From Acidobacteriaceae bacterium (GTDB lineage Bacteria > Acidobacteriota > Terriglobia > Bryobacterales > Bryobacteraceae), in contig JAFARV010000126.1 of the NCBI GenBank assembly GCA_019245255.1, positions 1 to 5,485 on the forward strand: a stretch of DNA of 5,485 bases, given 5' to 3'. Numbering within the stretch: the first letter of the stretch is position 1; the number at the start of each line of letters is the position of its first letter. Below are positions 1 to 5,485 of the stretch, in pieces. A program made the translations under genes and the position numbers. The notes beneath the pieces were generated by a model. The model ran no database searches, was not told the DNA's origin, and saw only the letters and a program-made list of their open reading frames with translations.

Positions 1-83
1 GCAATCAGCTCTTTTTTCGCTTGATTCCGGAGCTTAAGATAATCGTTCTTGGCCTGGCGGTACTGTTCTAACGTGCTCGGCAT
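1..83 (-). CDS. Unrecognised small protein, N-terminal fragment (runs off left edge)
   Basis: An ATG at 83-81 opens a frame that stays open to the window edge, giving 27 complete codons. The visible peptide begins MPSTLEQYRQAK and continues with a strongly charged, lysine- and arginine-rich, helix-prone stretch ending KKELI. There is no signal peptide or membrane segment in the visible part. It starts 15 bases after the stop of the permease gene on the same strand, so it is probably the last visible member of the cys operon, although no clear Shine-Dalgarno sequence precedes the ATG. I do not recognise the family from so few residues. A small soluble helical protein is the most that can be said. 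Confidence that it is a real gene rests on position, strand and coding-like composition. Confidence 0.5.
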   Translation of the reverse strand, partial: MPSTLEQYRQAKNDYLKLRNQAKKELI

Positions 84-98
84 GCGGCAATGTGCCGA

Positions 99-887
99 TT
101 ATCGCGCGGGAGCAAGGATGGCATCGACGTGAGCCTGCGCCTTCGGCTGGCCATGGGTCGCAAGCTGGCATCCCAGAATCACCAGCATCGTCAACAGTGC
201 AAAGCGCAGCGGCCGTTGCGGAACTCTCCCGGCTAGAAATGAGCCGGTGAAAGCGCCACACAGGCCGCCTATCACCAGCTTGAACAACAGCGCCGCATCG
301 TAATTACCGGTACTCACCTGCATCATGCTGCCAACGAACGAAACGCCAAGACCGAAGCATAAGTCCGTACCTACGACCTCAACCACCTTGAGCGGTGTCA
401 GAGAAAGCAACAGCAGCGAACCAAGCGCGCCTGCACCCGCCGATGAGAATCCGACTTCGGCTCCAATCGGAAGCGCTAACCAAGGTAGCAACGGGGAGCG
501 GTCATTATTAGAAGGCCTCGGATTCGGCCGGAACTGACGGTACAGGTGGAACAGTGCCGTCGAAACGATCAGAATACCGAGTATTGCGTAGAGAGTCCCT
601 TGATAGGGGCCGTTCTTCATTTTGTTCAGCAAAAGGCCGCCGGCGACCACCCCCGGAAGGCCGCCTGCAAGCAGCAATACCAGCACACGCAGGTTCACCT
701 GTCTTCGGAAAGCGTAAGCCGGAACCGTTGCGACTTTCACAATCCACCCAAACGTCAGAGCCGTACCGACAGCAGTTGTGGGCGACACCCCAAGCAGGAG
801 AATCAGCAGCGGAGTCGTCATACTGCCCGCTCCGACGCCTGTCAGTGAAATAGCGAGCGCGATGACAAATCCGAGCAGGATTTCCAT
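99..887 (-). CDS. TauE/SafE-family membrane permease, probable sulfate/sulfite transporter
   Basis: This 262-residue integral membrane protein fits the TauE/SafE (DUF81) family of sulfite, sulfonate and sulfate transporters of the inner membrane. The family's internal duplication is visible: GVGAG at residues 17-21 followed by VGTAL at 40-44 is echoed by GFSSAGAGALG at 146-156 followed by VGTDL at 172-176. Long hydrophobic stretches alternate with short basic loops (RRQVNLR near 61-67, KMKNG near 89-93), and a polar loop near 117-131 separates the two halves. Length is normal for the family. It starts 8 bases after the cysH stop, so it is in the operon. The nearest GAGG lies 16 bases before the ATG, which is far for a ribosome site and suggests coupling to cysH translation. 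The operon context argues for sulfate uptake or sulfite handling. Substrate and direction cannot be read from the sequence. Confidence 0.9.
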   Translation of the reverse strand: MEILLGFVIALAISLTGVGAGSMTTPLLILLLGVSPTTAVGTALTFGWIVKVATVPAYAFRRQVNLRVLVLLLAGGLPGVVAGGLLLNKMKNGPYQGTLYAILGILIVSTALFHLYRQFRPNPRPSNNDRSPLLPWLALPIGAEVGFSSAGAGALGSLLLLSLTPLKVVEVVGTDLCFGLGVSFVGSMMQVSTGNYDAALLFKLVIGGLCGAFTGSFLAGRVPQRPLRFALLTMLVILGCQLATHGQPKAQAHVDAILAPAR

Positions 888-895
888 GTGTGTAT

Positions 896-1582
896 CTACT
901 TTGCCTCAGAAATATGAATTCCGCATTCCAATTTGCGACCCGCCCAGCGTCCCGAGCGCGCATTTTCAGGATCAATCGGCAGCAGCGTGCACGGTTCGCA
1001 ACCAATGCTGGTGTACCCAAGCTGATACAGCGGCAGCAAGGGGATGTCGTGCTCACGCGCGAAGGTCCAAACATCTTTGTCGGTCCAAGCGGCAAGCGGG
1101 CTGATCTTTTTCAATCGCTTACCTGAAGGGAGAGGGAAGTCATCTATCACCTGGAGATTCGCCCGGGTGGGCGATTGCACACGCCGCAGACCGGTAAACC
1201 AGATCTCGTACTTTTCGAGCGCGTCAAACAGCGGCCCAACCTTGCGCAGCTTGCAGCACTGATCCGGCTGCGTCTGGTAAAGCTTTCCGAACTGTGTTTC
1301 CTGCTGCTGAACCGTTTGAGCCGGGACAAGGTTCACAAGGTTCAGGCCGTAGCGCGCCGTCATCTCGTCCCGGTATTTGTAGACTTCGGCGAAATGATAT
1401 CCGGTTTCGAGGAAGAGGACGGGTATCTCCGGTCTTCGTTCCCGGACCAAATGAAGAACTACCATGTCCTCTGCCTGGAAACTGCAGGTTACGCAGGATT
1501 CTCCAATTCCGGCTAAAGCTTCGTCCACGGCTAAACGAGCTTCGTCGAGTTTTGTCTTTGTTTCGAGAGTTTCCAGAACCAT
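896..1582 (-). CDS. cysH: Assimilatory APS reductase (thioredoxin-dependent, 4Fe-4S type)
   Basis: This 228-residue cytoplasmic enzyme belongs to the CysH adenylyl/phosphoadenylyl-sulfate reductase family. It reduces activated sulfate to sulfite with electrons from thioredoxin. Visible signatures are SFQAED (34-39, nucleotide-binding loop), ETGYHF (59-64), the adjacent pair Cys109-Cys110, the pair in GCEPC (Cys195, Cys198), and the C-terminal KLECGIH with catalytic Cys220. In this family the CC plus CxxC set binds a [4Fe-4S] cluster and marks enzymes that use APS, whereas E. coli-type PAPS reductases lack it. I therefore infer APS as substrate (EC 1.8.4.10). The start is uncertain by one codon: a TTG at 1585 directly precedes the ATG at 1582, and GGAGGA at 1599-1594 is spaced 8 bases from the TTG and 11 from the ATG. 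Length and ends are normal and I see no defect. Confidence 0.95.
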   Translation of the reverse strand: MVLETLETKTKLDEARLAVDEALAGIGESCVTCSFQAEDMVVLHLVRERRPEIPVLFLETGYHFAEVYKYRDEMTARYGLNLVNLVPAQTVQQQETQFGKLYQTQPDQCCKLRKVGPLFDALEKYEIWFTGLRRVQSPTRANLQVIDDFPLPSGKRLKKISPLAAWTDKDVWTFAREHDIPLLPLYQLGYTSIGCEPCTLLPIDPENARSGRWAGRKLECGIHISEAK

Positions 1583-1587
1583 CAAGC

Positions 1588-2808
1588 TTAAATTCCTCCG
1601 CTATCGCCCCAAGCCGGCGTGGACAGGAAAACGTTCGAACGTTCCAGCACCTGGTTGATGGCGTGCAGCGCGTCTGAAATATCGAGAGGAAGCGCCTCTT
1701 CGTAAATGGTGTCAATGGGCCCCGCTGCGGTGACTACGGACAGCCCGTCCCCCGGTGCACCGGTCAACACAACGATCACGCCCGCCCGCACAAAAGCGGA
1801 AGTAACGTCCCAAGGTTGAGATTCAAACGCGAAAACCGTACAGCCGCGCTGAAATAGCGCGCGTTCCAAACGCCACGCGAGTTCACCTCTTCCATCCAGG
1901 CGGATCGCTGCCCCGATGTGACCCTGACGCGCCTGGCGCTCCGCATCGCTCACTGCTTTTGCGGCGAGGTGGTGTCTGCGGCCCACGCCCGTCTGCGGCG
2001 CTGAAACGCGTCCGGTAATCATGCCCGCGGCTACTGTGGCATTCGTTGCAGGGTCAATCAGGATAAAGCTGCCCGTTGTCCGATTCGCTTGATACGGATC
2101 GAACGCGATTGGCCGCGCCGTCTCGATATGCACCGAGGCGATAGCATTCATCTCCAGCGCCGACGCGTGTTCATGCTCGAGTGTATTGATGTTCAGCCGG
2201 TATTCGATGGAAGTAAGATCGGCCCACTGCAGCGTAGTCGCGTGCTTCAGCCGGTACCGCTTCTTCAACTGCGCCGGCGTCTCGCTCATCCAGACAATAG
2301 TTGCCTCTATTGCCGTAACCGCTAGCGGCTGCTGTTCGACCGCGGCAATCATGTCTCCGCGAATAATGTCAATCTCGCGGTCGAGAGTCAGAGTCACCGA
2401 TTCGCCGGCATGAGCTTCCTGCTTCTCGCCGTCGAAAGTCACGATACTCGAAACGATGGCCTCGCGCCCGGACGGCAGGACGCCGATCTTGTCCCCCTGA
2501 CGCACAACGCCCGAAGCTACCGTACCCGCATAGCCCCTGAAATCCAGATTCGGCCGAACTACTCGCTGAACGGGAAAACGGAATGGAGCATCCAAAGCGC
2601 GATTTCCCACCGGAACCTGCTCCAGGTACTCGAGCAAGCTCGGACCTCGAAACCATGACATGTTACCGCTGCGCGTAACCACGTTGTCACCGATTAACGC
2701 GCTGATCGGCACGAAGTACGGCTCGAGCGACTGAAACTGAGAAAGGAAGTGACGGAAATCGACTTCGATGCGATCGAATACATGCTGGTCGTAGTCGACC
2801 AGGTCCAT
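1588..2808 (-). CDS. cysN: CysN, part after the amber codon: end of GTPase domain, EF-Tu-like domains, decayed CysC-like tail
   Basis: This 406-residue frame continues CysN exactly in register after the TAG at 2811-2809. It begins with MDLVDYD, the last residues of the NKMD motif and the family sequence that follows it. Next comes the remainder of the GTPase domain, then the EF-Tu-like beta-barrel domains, including RPNLDFRGYAGTVASG and a run ending FILIDPATNATVAAGMI. After a linker, the last ~120 residues (from about full-length residue 452) resemble a shrunken APS kinase (CysC) domain: GCTVFAF, RAGVIVVL and a YEEALPLDI-like tail remain, but the P-loop is replaced by LDGRGELAW. Counting through the TAG, the protein would be 572 codons, against about 475 for stand-alone CysN. 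No Shine-Dalgarno precedes the ATG at 2808, so separate translation would depend on restart at TAG-ATG. I read it as the 3' part of one broken or misread gene. The TAA stop is at 1590-1588. Confidence 0.9.
   Translation of the reverse strand: MDLVDYDQHVFDRIEVDFRHFLSQFQSLEPYFVPISALIGDNVVTRSGNMSWFRGPSLLEYLEQVPVGNRALDAPFRFPVQRVVRPNLDFRGYAGTVASGVVRQGDKIGVLPSGREAIVSSIVTFDGEKQEAHAGESVTLTLDREIDIIRGDMIAAVEQQPLAVTAIEATIVWMSETPAQLKKRYRLKHATTLQWADLTSIEYRLNINTLEHEHASALEMNAIASVHIETARPIAFDPYQANRTTGSFILIDPATNATVAAGMITGRVSAPQTGVGRRHHLAAKAVSDAERQARQGHIGAAIRLDGRGELAWRLERALFQRGCTVFAFESQPWDVTSAFVRAGVIVVLTGAPGDGLSVVTAAGPIDTIYEEALPLDISDALHAINQVLERSNVFLSTPAWGDSGGI
1594..1599 (-). promoter_or_regulatory. Ribosome binding site of cysH inside the end of cysN
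   Basis: GGAGGA is formed by two glycine codons near the C-terminus of cysN (Gly-Gly-Ile-stop). It lies 8 bases before TTG 1585 and 11 bases before ATG 1582. The spacing slightly favours the TTG and the codon type favours the ATG. The site shows tight packing of cysN and cysH. Confidence 0.7.
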
Positions 2809-2811
2809 CTA
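2809..2811 (-). other. In-frame TAG in cysN at the NKxD lysine
   Basis: Read on the minus strand, the codons are AAT-TAG-ATG-GAC, that is N-stop-M-D, where the CysN family has N-K-M-D. TAG differs from the lysine codon AAG by its first base only (plus-strand A at 2811 instead of T). The frame on both sides is continuous and family-like, so this is a substitution and not a frameshift. Confidence 0.95.
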
Positions 2812-3306
2812 ATTGATCGCGACCACAAGGTGCCGCAACCCAAGCAGGGATGAGATGTAGGCATGCCGCCTGGATTGCGGCAGCAGGCCCTTACGCGCAT
2901 CCACCAGAACGATCGCCAGTTCCGCCGTCGACGCACCCGTCACCATGTTGCGTGTGTATTGCTCGTGACCGGGTGTGTCCGCAATGATGAACTTGCGCCG
3001 GGGCGTCGCGAAGTAGCGGTACGCCACGTCGATGGTAATGCCCTGCTCGCGTTCCGCCCGCAACCCGTCGGTCAGAAGCGAAAAGTCGATTGCGCCTGCG
3101 TTCCGGCCCACCGACGCCTTGGTAACGGACTCGAGCTGATCCTCATACACATTCCGCGAGTCATAAAGAAGCCGGCCGATCAGGGTTGACTTGCCGTCGT
3201 CAACGCTGCCGGCGGTAGTAAAACGAAGCAGATCTTTCTGCTGCTCGAGTTCCAGAAACGATGGAAGCACTTCATCAGCTTCCAACAAGACCGAAGCGGC
3301 GGCCAC
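2809..3306 (-). CDS. cysN: Sulfate adenylyltransferase GTPase subunit CysN, N-terminal part, ended by an amber codon
   Basis: CysN is the GTPase that couples GTP hydrolysis to APS synthesis by CysD. The 165 visible residues hold the front of the translation-factor-like G domain: P-loop GSVDDGKST (33-41), switch I/G2 region EQGITIDVAYRYF (87-99) and G3 DTPGHEQY (110-117). The frame ends at HLVVAIN, exactly where NKMD (G4, guanine recognition) is expected; the lysine codon is TAG. A protein ending here would lack G4, G5 and the EF-Tu-like domains and should not work as a GTPase. The start is GTG at 3306, sharing one base with the cysD stop (TAGTG), with AGGAGGG 9 bases upstream, so translation is coupled to cysD. 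With the following frame (to 1588) it forms one CysN. No other lesion is seen, which suggests a recent mutation or a sequence error. Confidence 0.92.
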   Translation of the reverse strand: MAAASVLLEADEVLPSFLELEQQKDLLRFTTAGSVDDGKSTLIGRLLYDSRNVYEDQLESVTKASVGRNAGAIDFSLLTDGLRAEREQGITIDVAYRYFATPRRKFIIADTPGHEQYTRNMVTGASTAELAIVLVDARKGLLPQSRRHAYISSLLGLRHLVVAIN

Positions 3307-4208
3307 TAGAAATAGCCCTCCTGCTTCTTGATCTCCATCGAGCCGTCCTGGTCATGATCGATCACGCGGTTCTGCCGTTCGGAGCGCCGCATGGTTACCA
3401 ATTCCTCAATGATTTTCTGCACCGTATCGGCATCCGAGTATATAGCGCCTGTGCAAGGACTGCAGCCAAGCGAGCGCATCCGGCACTTGACCATTCGAGG
3501 CTGCTCGCCCGGCAGACGGGGAACAAACGGCTGTTCGATGGGCAGTAACGAATCGCCTCTGACCAGCATCGGCCGCTCCTTAGCAAAATAAAGCGGCACG
3601 ATCGGGATGTTCTCGACCAGAATGTACTGCCAGACGTCCATCTCGGTCCAGTTGGAAAGCGGAAACACGCGCAGGCTTTCGCCGGAATGGATCCGAGTGT
3701 TAAACAGGTTCCAGAGTTCGGGTCGCTGGTTACGCGGGTCCCACTGACCTTTCGTATCGCGAAACGAGAACACGCGCTCTTTCGCGCGGGATCGCTCCTC
3801 ATCTCGCCTCGCGCCTCCCATTGCCGCATCAAACGCGCCGGCTCGCAGCCCATCCAGGAGCGCCTGGGTCTTCAGTGCGCCGCAGCACCGCTGAGTGCCC
3901 CATGCGAACGGCGTGGCGCCGTCCCGCAAAGCGGTTGTATTCGTGTGCACAATCAACTTCACCCCGAGTTCAGCCGTGTAGCGGTCGCGGAACTCGATCA
4001 TTTCCTTGAACTTATAGCCGGTATCAATATGCAGCAGCGGAAACGGAATCTGGCCGGGATAAAAGGCCTTCTGAGCCAGCCTGAGCAGCACTGAGGAGTC
4101 TTTACCGATCGAATACAGAAGCACTGGCCGCTGGCACTCGGCCACGACCTCGCGCATGATATGAATGCTCTCAGCCTCGAGCTGGCGGAGATGGGTGAAG
4201 TTCCTCAC
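3306..4208 (-). CDS. cysD: Sulfate adenylyltransferase subunit 2 (ATP sulfurylase catalytic subunit)
   Basis: CysD adenylates sulfate with ATP to give APS and pyrophosphate (EC 2.7.7.4), in a cytoplasmic complex with CysN. With the GTG start at 4208 the protein is 300 residues, close to the roughly 302 of E. coli CysD. It opens with FTHLRQLEAESIHI as the family does. The ATP-PPase loop is SIGKDSS (33-39), followed by HIDTG (60-64), the basic GGARRDEERSRAKER (131-145), the region around ESLRVFPLSNWTEMDVWQY, and the usual C-terminal EGYF. I preferred GTG 4208 over a TTG at 4235 because AAGGTG sits 5 bases upstream of it and the family N-terminus fits. It is the first gene of the operon; its TAG stop overlaps the cysN GTG by one base. 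No defects are seen. Confidence 0.95.
   Translation of the reverse strand: MRNFTHLRQLEAESIHIMREVVAECQRPVLLYSIGKDSSVLLRLAQKAFYPGQIPFPLLHIDTGYKFKEMIEFRDRYTAELGVKLIVHTNTTALRDGATPFAWGTQRCCGALKTQALLDGLRAGAFDAAMGGARRDEERSRAKERVFSFRDTKGQWDPRNQRPELWNLFNTRIHSGESLRVFPLSNWTEMDVWQYILVENIPIVPLYFAKERPMLVRGDSLLPIEQPFVPRLPGEQPRMVKCRMRSLGCSPCTGAIYSDADTVQKIIEELVTMRRSERQNRVIDHDQDGSMEIKKQEGYF
3316..3322 (-). promoter_or_regulatory. Ribosome binding site of cysN inside the end of cysD
   Basis: AGGAGGG lies within the last codons of cysD, 9 bases before the GTG at 3306. It supports GTG as the cysN start despite the overlap with the cysD stop codon. Confidence 0.75.
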
Positions 4209-4213
4209 TGACG

Positions 4214-4219
4214 CACCTT
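4214..4219 (-). promoter_or_regulatory. Ribosome binding site that decides the cysD start
   Basis: AAGGTG is spaced 5 bases from the GTG at 4208. No comparable site precedes the in-frame TTG at 4235, so the shorter protein is preferred. Confidence 0.65.
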
Positions 4220-4233
4220 GAATGATTCTACAC

Positions 4234-4250
4234 AATTCCTATAGAGAATT
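4234..4250. repeat. Short inverted repeat upstream of cysD, candidate operator
   Basis: AATTC (4234-4238) and GAATT (4246-4250) are perfect inverted arms around a 7-base centre. The repeat lies 26-42 bases upstream of the cysD start and next to the possible -10. Its size and place would suit a dimeric repressor or activator of sulfur genes. Short AT-rich palindromes also occur by chance, so this is a candidate only. Confidence 0.3.
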
Positions 4251-4347
4251 AGGGAAGTTGTCGTCCCCATGGTACTGAGATTACCGGACGAAATCACAAG
4301 TTGCTCCAATTGTCTATGTATTTAGATCAGGTCCCGCCCGTTCCGCA

Positions 4348-5485
4348 ATGCCCACTTCTCTTGCGAGTCCTCTCCGAACGCTGCCCATCGGAGCGGAAAT
4401 CGTAACCGGTAGAACCGGCACGCATTTCCGTGTTTGGGCACCCGAAAAAAACATTGTTCGCGTAGTCTTCGAGAGCCGGCGCGATCCTATCGTGCTCGAG
4501 CCCGAAGATAACGGGTACTTCTCAGGATTCGCGGCTGGCGTGCTAGCGGGAGAAACATACAAATATGACATCGGCGACACGGATCCCTACCCCGATCCAG
4601 CCTCGCGGTTTCAGCCAACAGGGCCGCACGGTTATTCACAAGTCATAGATTCTGAAGCTTTTCAGTGGACCGATGAAGCTTGGCCTGGGTGCCGGTTAGA
4701 GGGACAAGTGATTTATGAGGTGCACCTGGGGACGTTCACGCGTGAAGGAACCTGGGCCTCTGCGTCGTCGAAGCTCGAATACCTGCGCGATACGGGTGTC
4801 ACGGTCGTTGAGGTGATGCCCATAGCTGACTTCCCGGGGCGCTTCGGTTGGGGATACGACGGCGTGCAACTATACGCACCTGCAAGCATTTACGGGACAC
4901 CCGACGACATGCGCGCATTCGTCGACCGGGCCCACAACGTAGGGATCGCGGTGATTTTGGACGTCGTCTACAACCATGTCGGACCGGACGGCAACTACCT
5001 TCCGAAATTCTCCCCGCTGTATTTCAGCCAGACTCACCACACCGATTGGGGCGCAGGGATTAATTTCGATGCGAAAGGCTGTTTGCCGGTACGCGAATTC
5101 TTTCGCGAGAATGCCGCCTATTGGATTCGCGAATTCCGTCTGGATGGCCTGCGCCTGGACGCCACGCAGGACATTCACGACGACTCGAGCCCGCACATTC
5201 TGGCAGAAATCAGTGAGACCGCCCGGCGCGCGGCGGGTAATCGTTCGGTAATCCTGGTCGCGGAGAATGAACCGCAGGAAACTCGCCTGCTAAGGCCTCT
5301 GAACAGGGACGGTTTTGGGCTCGATGCGCTTTGGAACGACGACTTCCACCATTCCGCAATCGTCGCCCTGACCGCCAGGTCCGAGGCGTACTATACGGAC
5401 TACCGAGGTACACCGCAGGAGTTCGCCTCCGCACTGAAGTACGGCTATCTCTACCAGGGCCAGTGGTACCGATGGCAAAAGAAAC
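4348..5485 (+). CDS. treZ: Malto-oligosyltrehalose trehalohydrolase, N-terminal two thirds (runs off right edge)
   Basis: TreZ releases trehalose from maltooligosyltrehalose made by TreY from glycogen-type glucans (EC 3.2.1.141, GH13 family). The 379 visible residues begin with an N-terminal beta-sandwich (E-set/CBM48-like, about 12-100, opening LPIGAEIVTG and HFRVWAPE), then the alpha-amylase-type barrel. GH13 signatures are intact: FGWGYDGV, region I DVVYNHV (205-211), region II DGLRLDA with expected nucleophile Asp271, region III LVAENE with expected acid/base Glu306, and region IV WNDDFHH (329-335) with Asp332. The WNDDFHH form and the order of motifs favour TreZ over a glycogen branching enzyme. 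The full protein is usually near 600 residues, so the C-terminus lies outside the window. ATG 4348 is the only plausible start, because an in-frame TGA lies at 4276 with no ATG between. No strong Shine-Dalgarno is seen. It diverges from the cys operon, with no obvious functional link. Confidence 0.94.
   Translation, partial: MPTSLASPLRTLPIGAEIVTGRTGTHFRVWAPEKNIVRVVFESRRDPIVLEPEDNGYFSGFAAGVLAGETYKYDIGDTDPYPDPASRFQPTGPHGYSQVIDSEAFQWTDEAWPGCRLEGQVIYEVHLGTFTREGTWASASSKLEYLRDTGVTVVEVMPIADFPGRFGWGYDGVQLYAPASIYGTPDDMRAFVDRAHNVGIAVILDVVYNHVGPDGNYLPKFSPLYFSQTHHTDWGAGINFDAKGCLPVREFFRENAAYWIREFRLDGLRLDATQDIHDDSSPHILAEISETARRAAGNRSVILVAENEPQETRLLRPLNRDGFGLDALWNDDFHHSAIVALTARSEAYYTDYRGTPQEFASALKYGYLYQGQWYRWQKK

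Larger units (their letters stand above)
4209..4347. promoter_or_regulatory. Divergent intergenic region between cysD and treZ
   Basis: These 139 bases separate two outward-facing genes and must hold the promoters of both unless transcription starts elsewhere. The region is more AT-rich than the flanking genes. On the plus strand, TTGCTC (4301-4306) and TAGATC (4323-4328), 16 bases apart, are a passable sigma-70-like pair for treZ. On the minus strand, TAGAAT (4230-4225) could be a -10 for cysD, but no good -35 lies at the right distance and the leader would be very short. I find no riboswitch fold by eye. The individual promoter boxes are weak calls. Confidence 0.5.

Noticed and set aside
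85..97. Small hairpin CGGCA-ATG-TGCCG between the permease stop and the next start, as a terminator
   Set aside because: The stem is only 5 bp, no T-run follows on the transcribed strand, and a gene starts immediately after. It is probably chance.
325..1126. Several plus-strand open frames opposite the permease and cysH genes
   Set aside because: They lie antisense to genes with strong motifs and their translations look like compositional by-products without domains.
2809..2811. Selenocysteine, pyrrolysine or whole-genome recoding of TAG
   Set aside because: Selenocysteine uses TGA. Pyrrolysine is not known in CysN, and no pyl gene is visible here. TAG also terminates cysD and cysH at family-normal positions, so it acts as a stop.
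1588..3306. Frameshift or natural gene fission as the cause of the split cysN
   Set aside because: Both halves lie in the same frame with no residue gained or lost apart from the lysine. The downstream ATG is the ordinary Met of NKMD and has no ribosome site.
4209..4347. Riboswitch (SAM or other sulfur-related) ahead of cysD
   Set aside because: The leader available before cysD is short and I see no paired stems or conserved core suggesting such a fold.
4314..4580. Minus-strand open frame of 88 codons over the start of treZ
   Set aside because: It overlaps the clearly coding N-terminus of TreZ, shows no recognisable family and is best explained as a shadow of the plus-strand gene.
5090..5136. 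Repeated CGCGAATTC in treZ
   Set aside because: Both copies encode Arg-Glu-Phe at conserved positions of the GH13 barrel (VREFF and WIREFR), so coding constraint explains them.

Overview
The window looks like a piece of an ordinary bacterial chromosome, moderately GC-rich by eye and densely packed. It holds an assimilatory sulfate-reduction operon on the minus strand and a divergent trehalose-synthesis gene on the plus strand. An environmental Gram-negative lineage such as Acidobacteriota would fit the gene content (CysD/CysN sulfate adenylyltransferase, Fe-S type APS reductase, TauE/SafE permease, TreZ). This is a weak inference, because no lineage marker is present. I see no mobile element, CRISPR array, tRNA or rRNA.

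Layout. Positions 4208 down to 1 carry a tight minus-strand operon: cysD (3306-4208), cysN (1588-3306, interrupted by one in-frame TAG at 2809-2811), cysH (896-1582), a TauE/SafE-family permease gene (99-887), and the first 27 codons of an unrecognised small gene (83 to beyond position 1). Junctions are a 1-base overlap, then gaps of a few to 15 bases, so all five genes are probably cotranscribed. Positions 4209-4347 are a divergent intergenic region that should hold both promoters. Positions 4348-5485 carry the 5' two thirds of treZ, which runs off the right edge.

How it works together. CysD and CysN (ATP sulfurylase plus its GTPase) convert sulfate and ATP to APS. CysH carries the four iron-sulfur cysteines of an APS reductase, so it should reduce APS directly to sulfite without PAPS. 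Consistent with this, CysN has a C-terminal extension that resembles an APS kinase (CysC) domain but is shortened and lacks the P-loop. The permease probably moves sulfate, sulfite or another sulfur oxyanion. Sulfite reductase is not in the window.

Main oddity. The cysN reading frame is clean except for one TAG that replaces the lysine of the NKxD guanine-recognition motif. It is one base from AAG. TAG also ends cysD and cysH at their normal family ends, so TAG is a working stop here. A recent nonsense mutation or a sequence error is more likely than recoding. I found no convincing undescribed system; the amber codon and the decayed kinase domain most deserve a second look.
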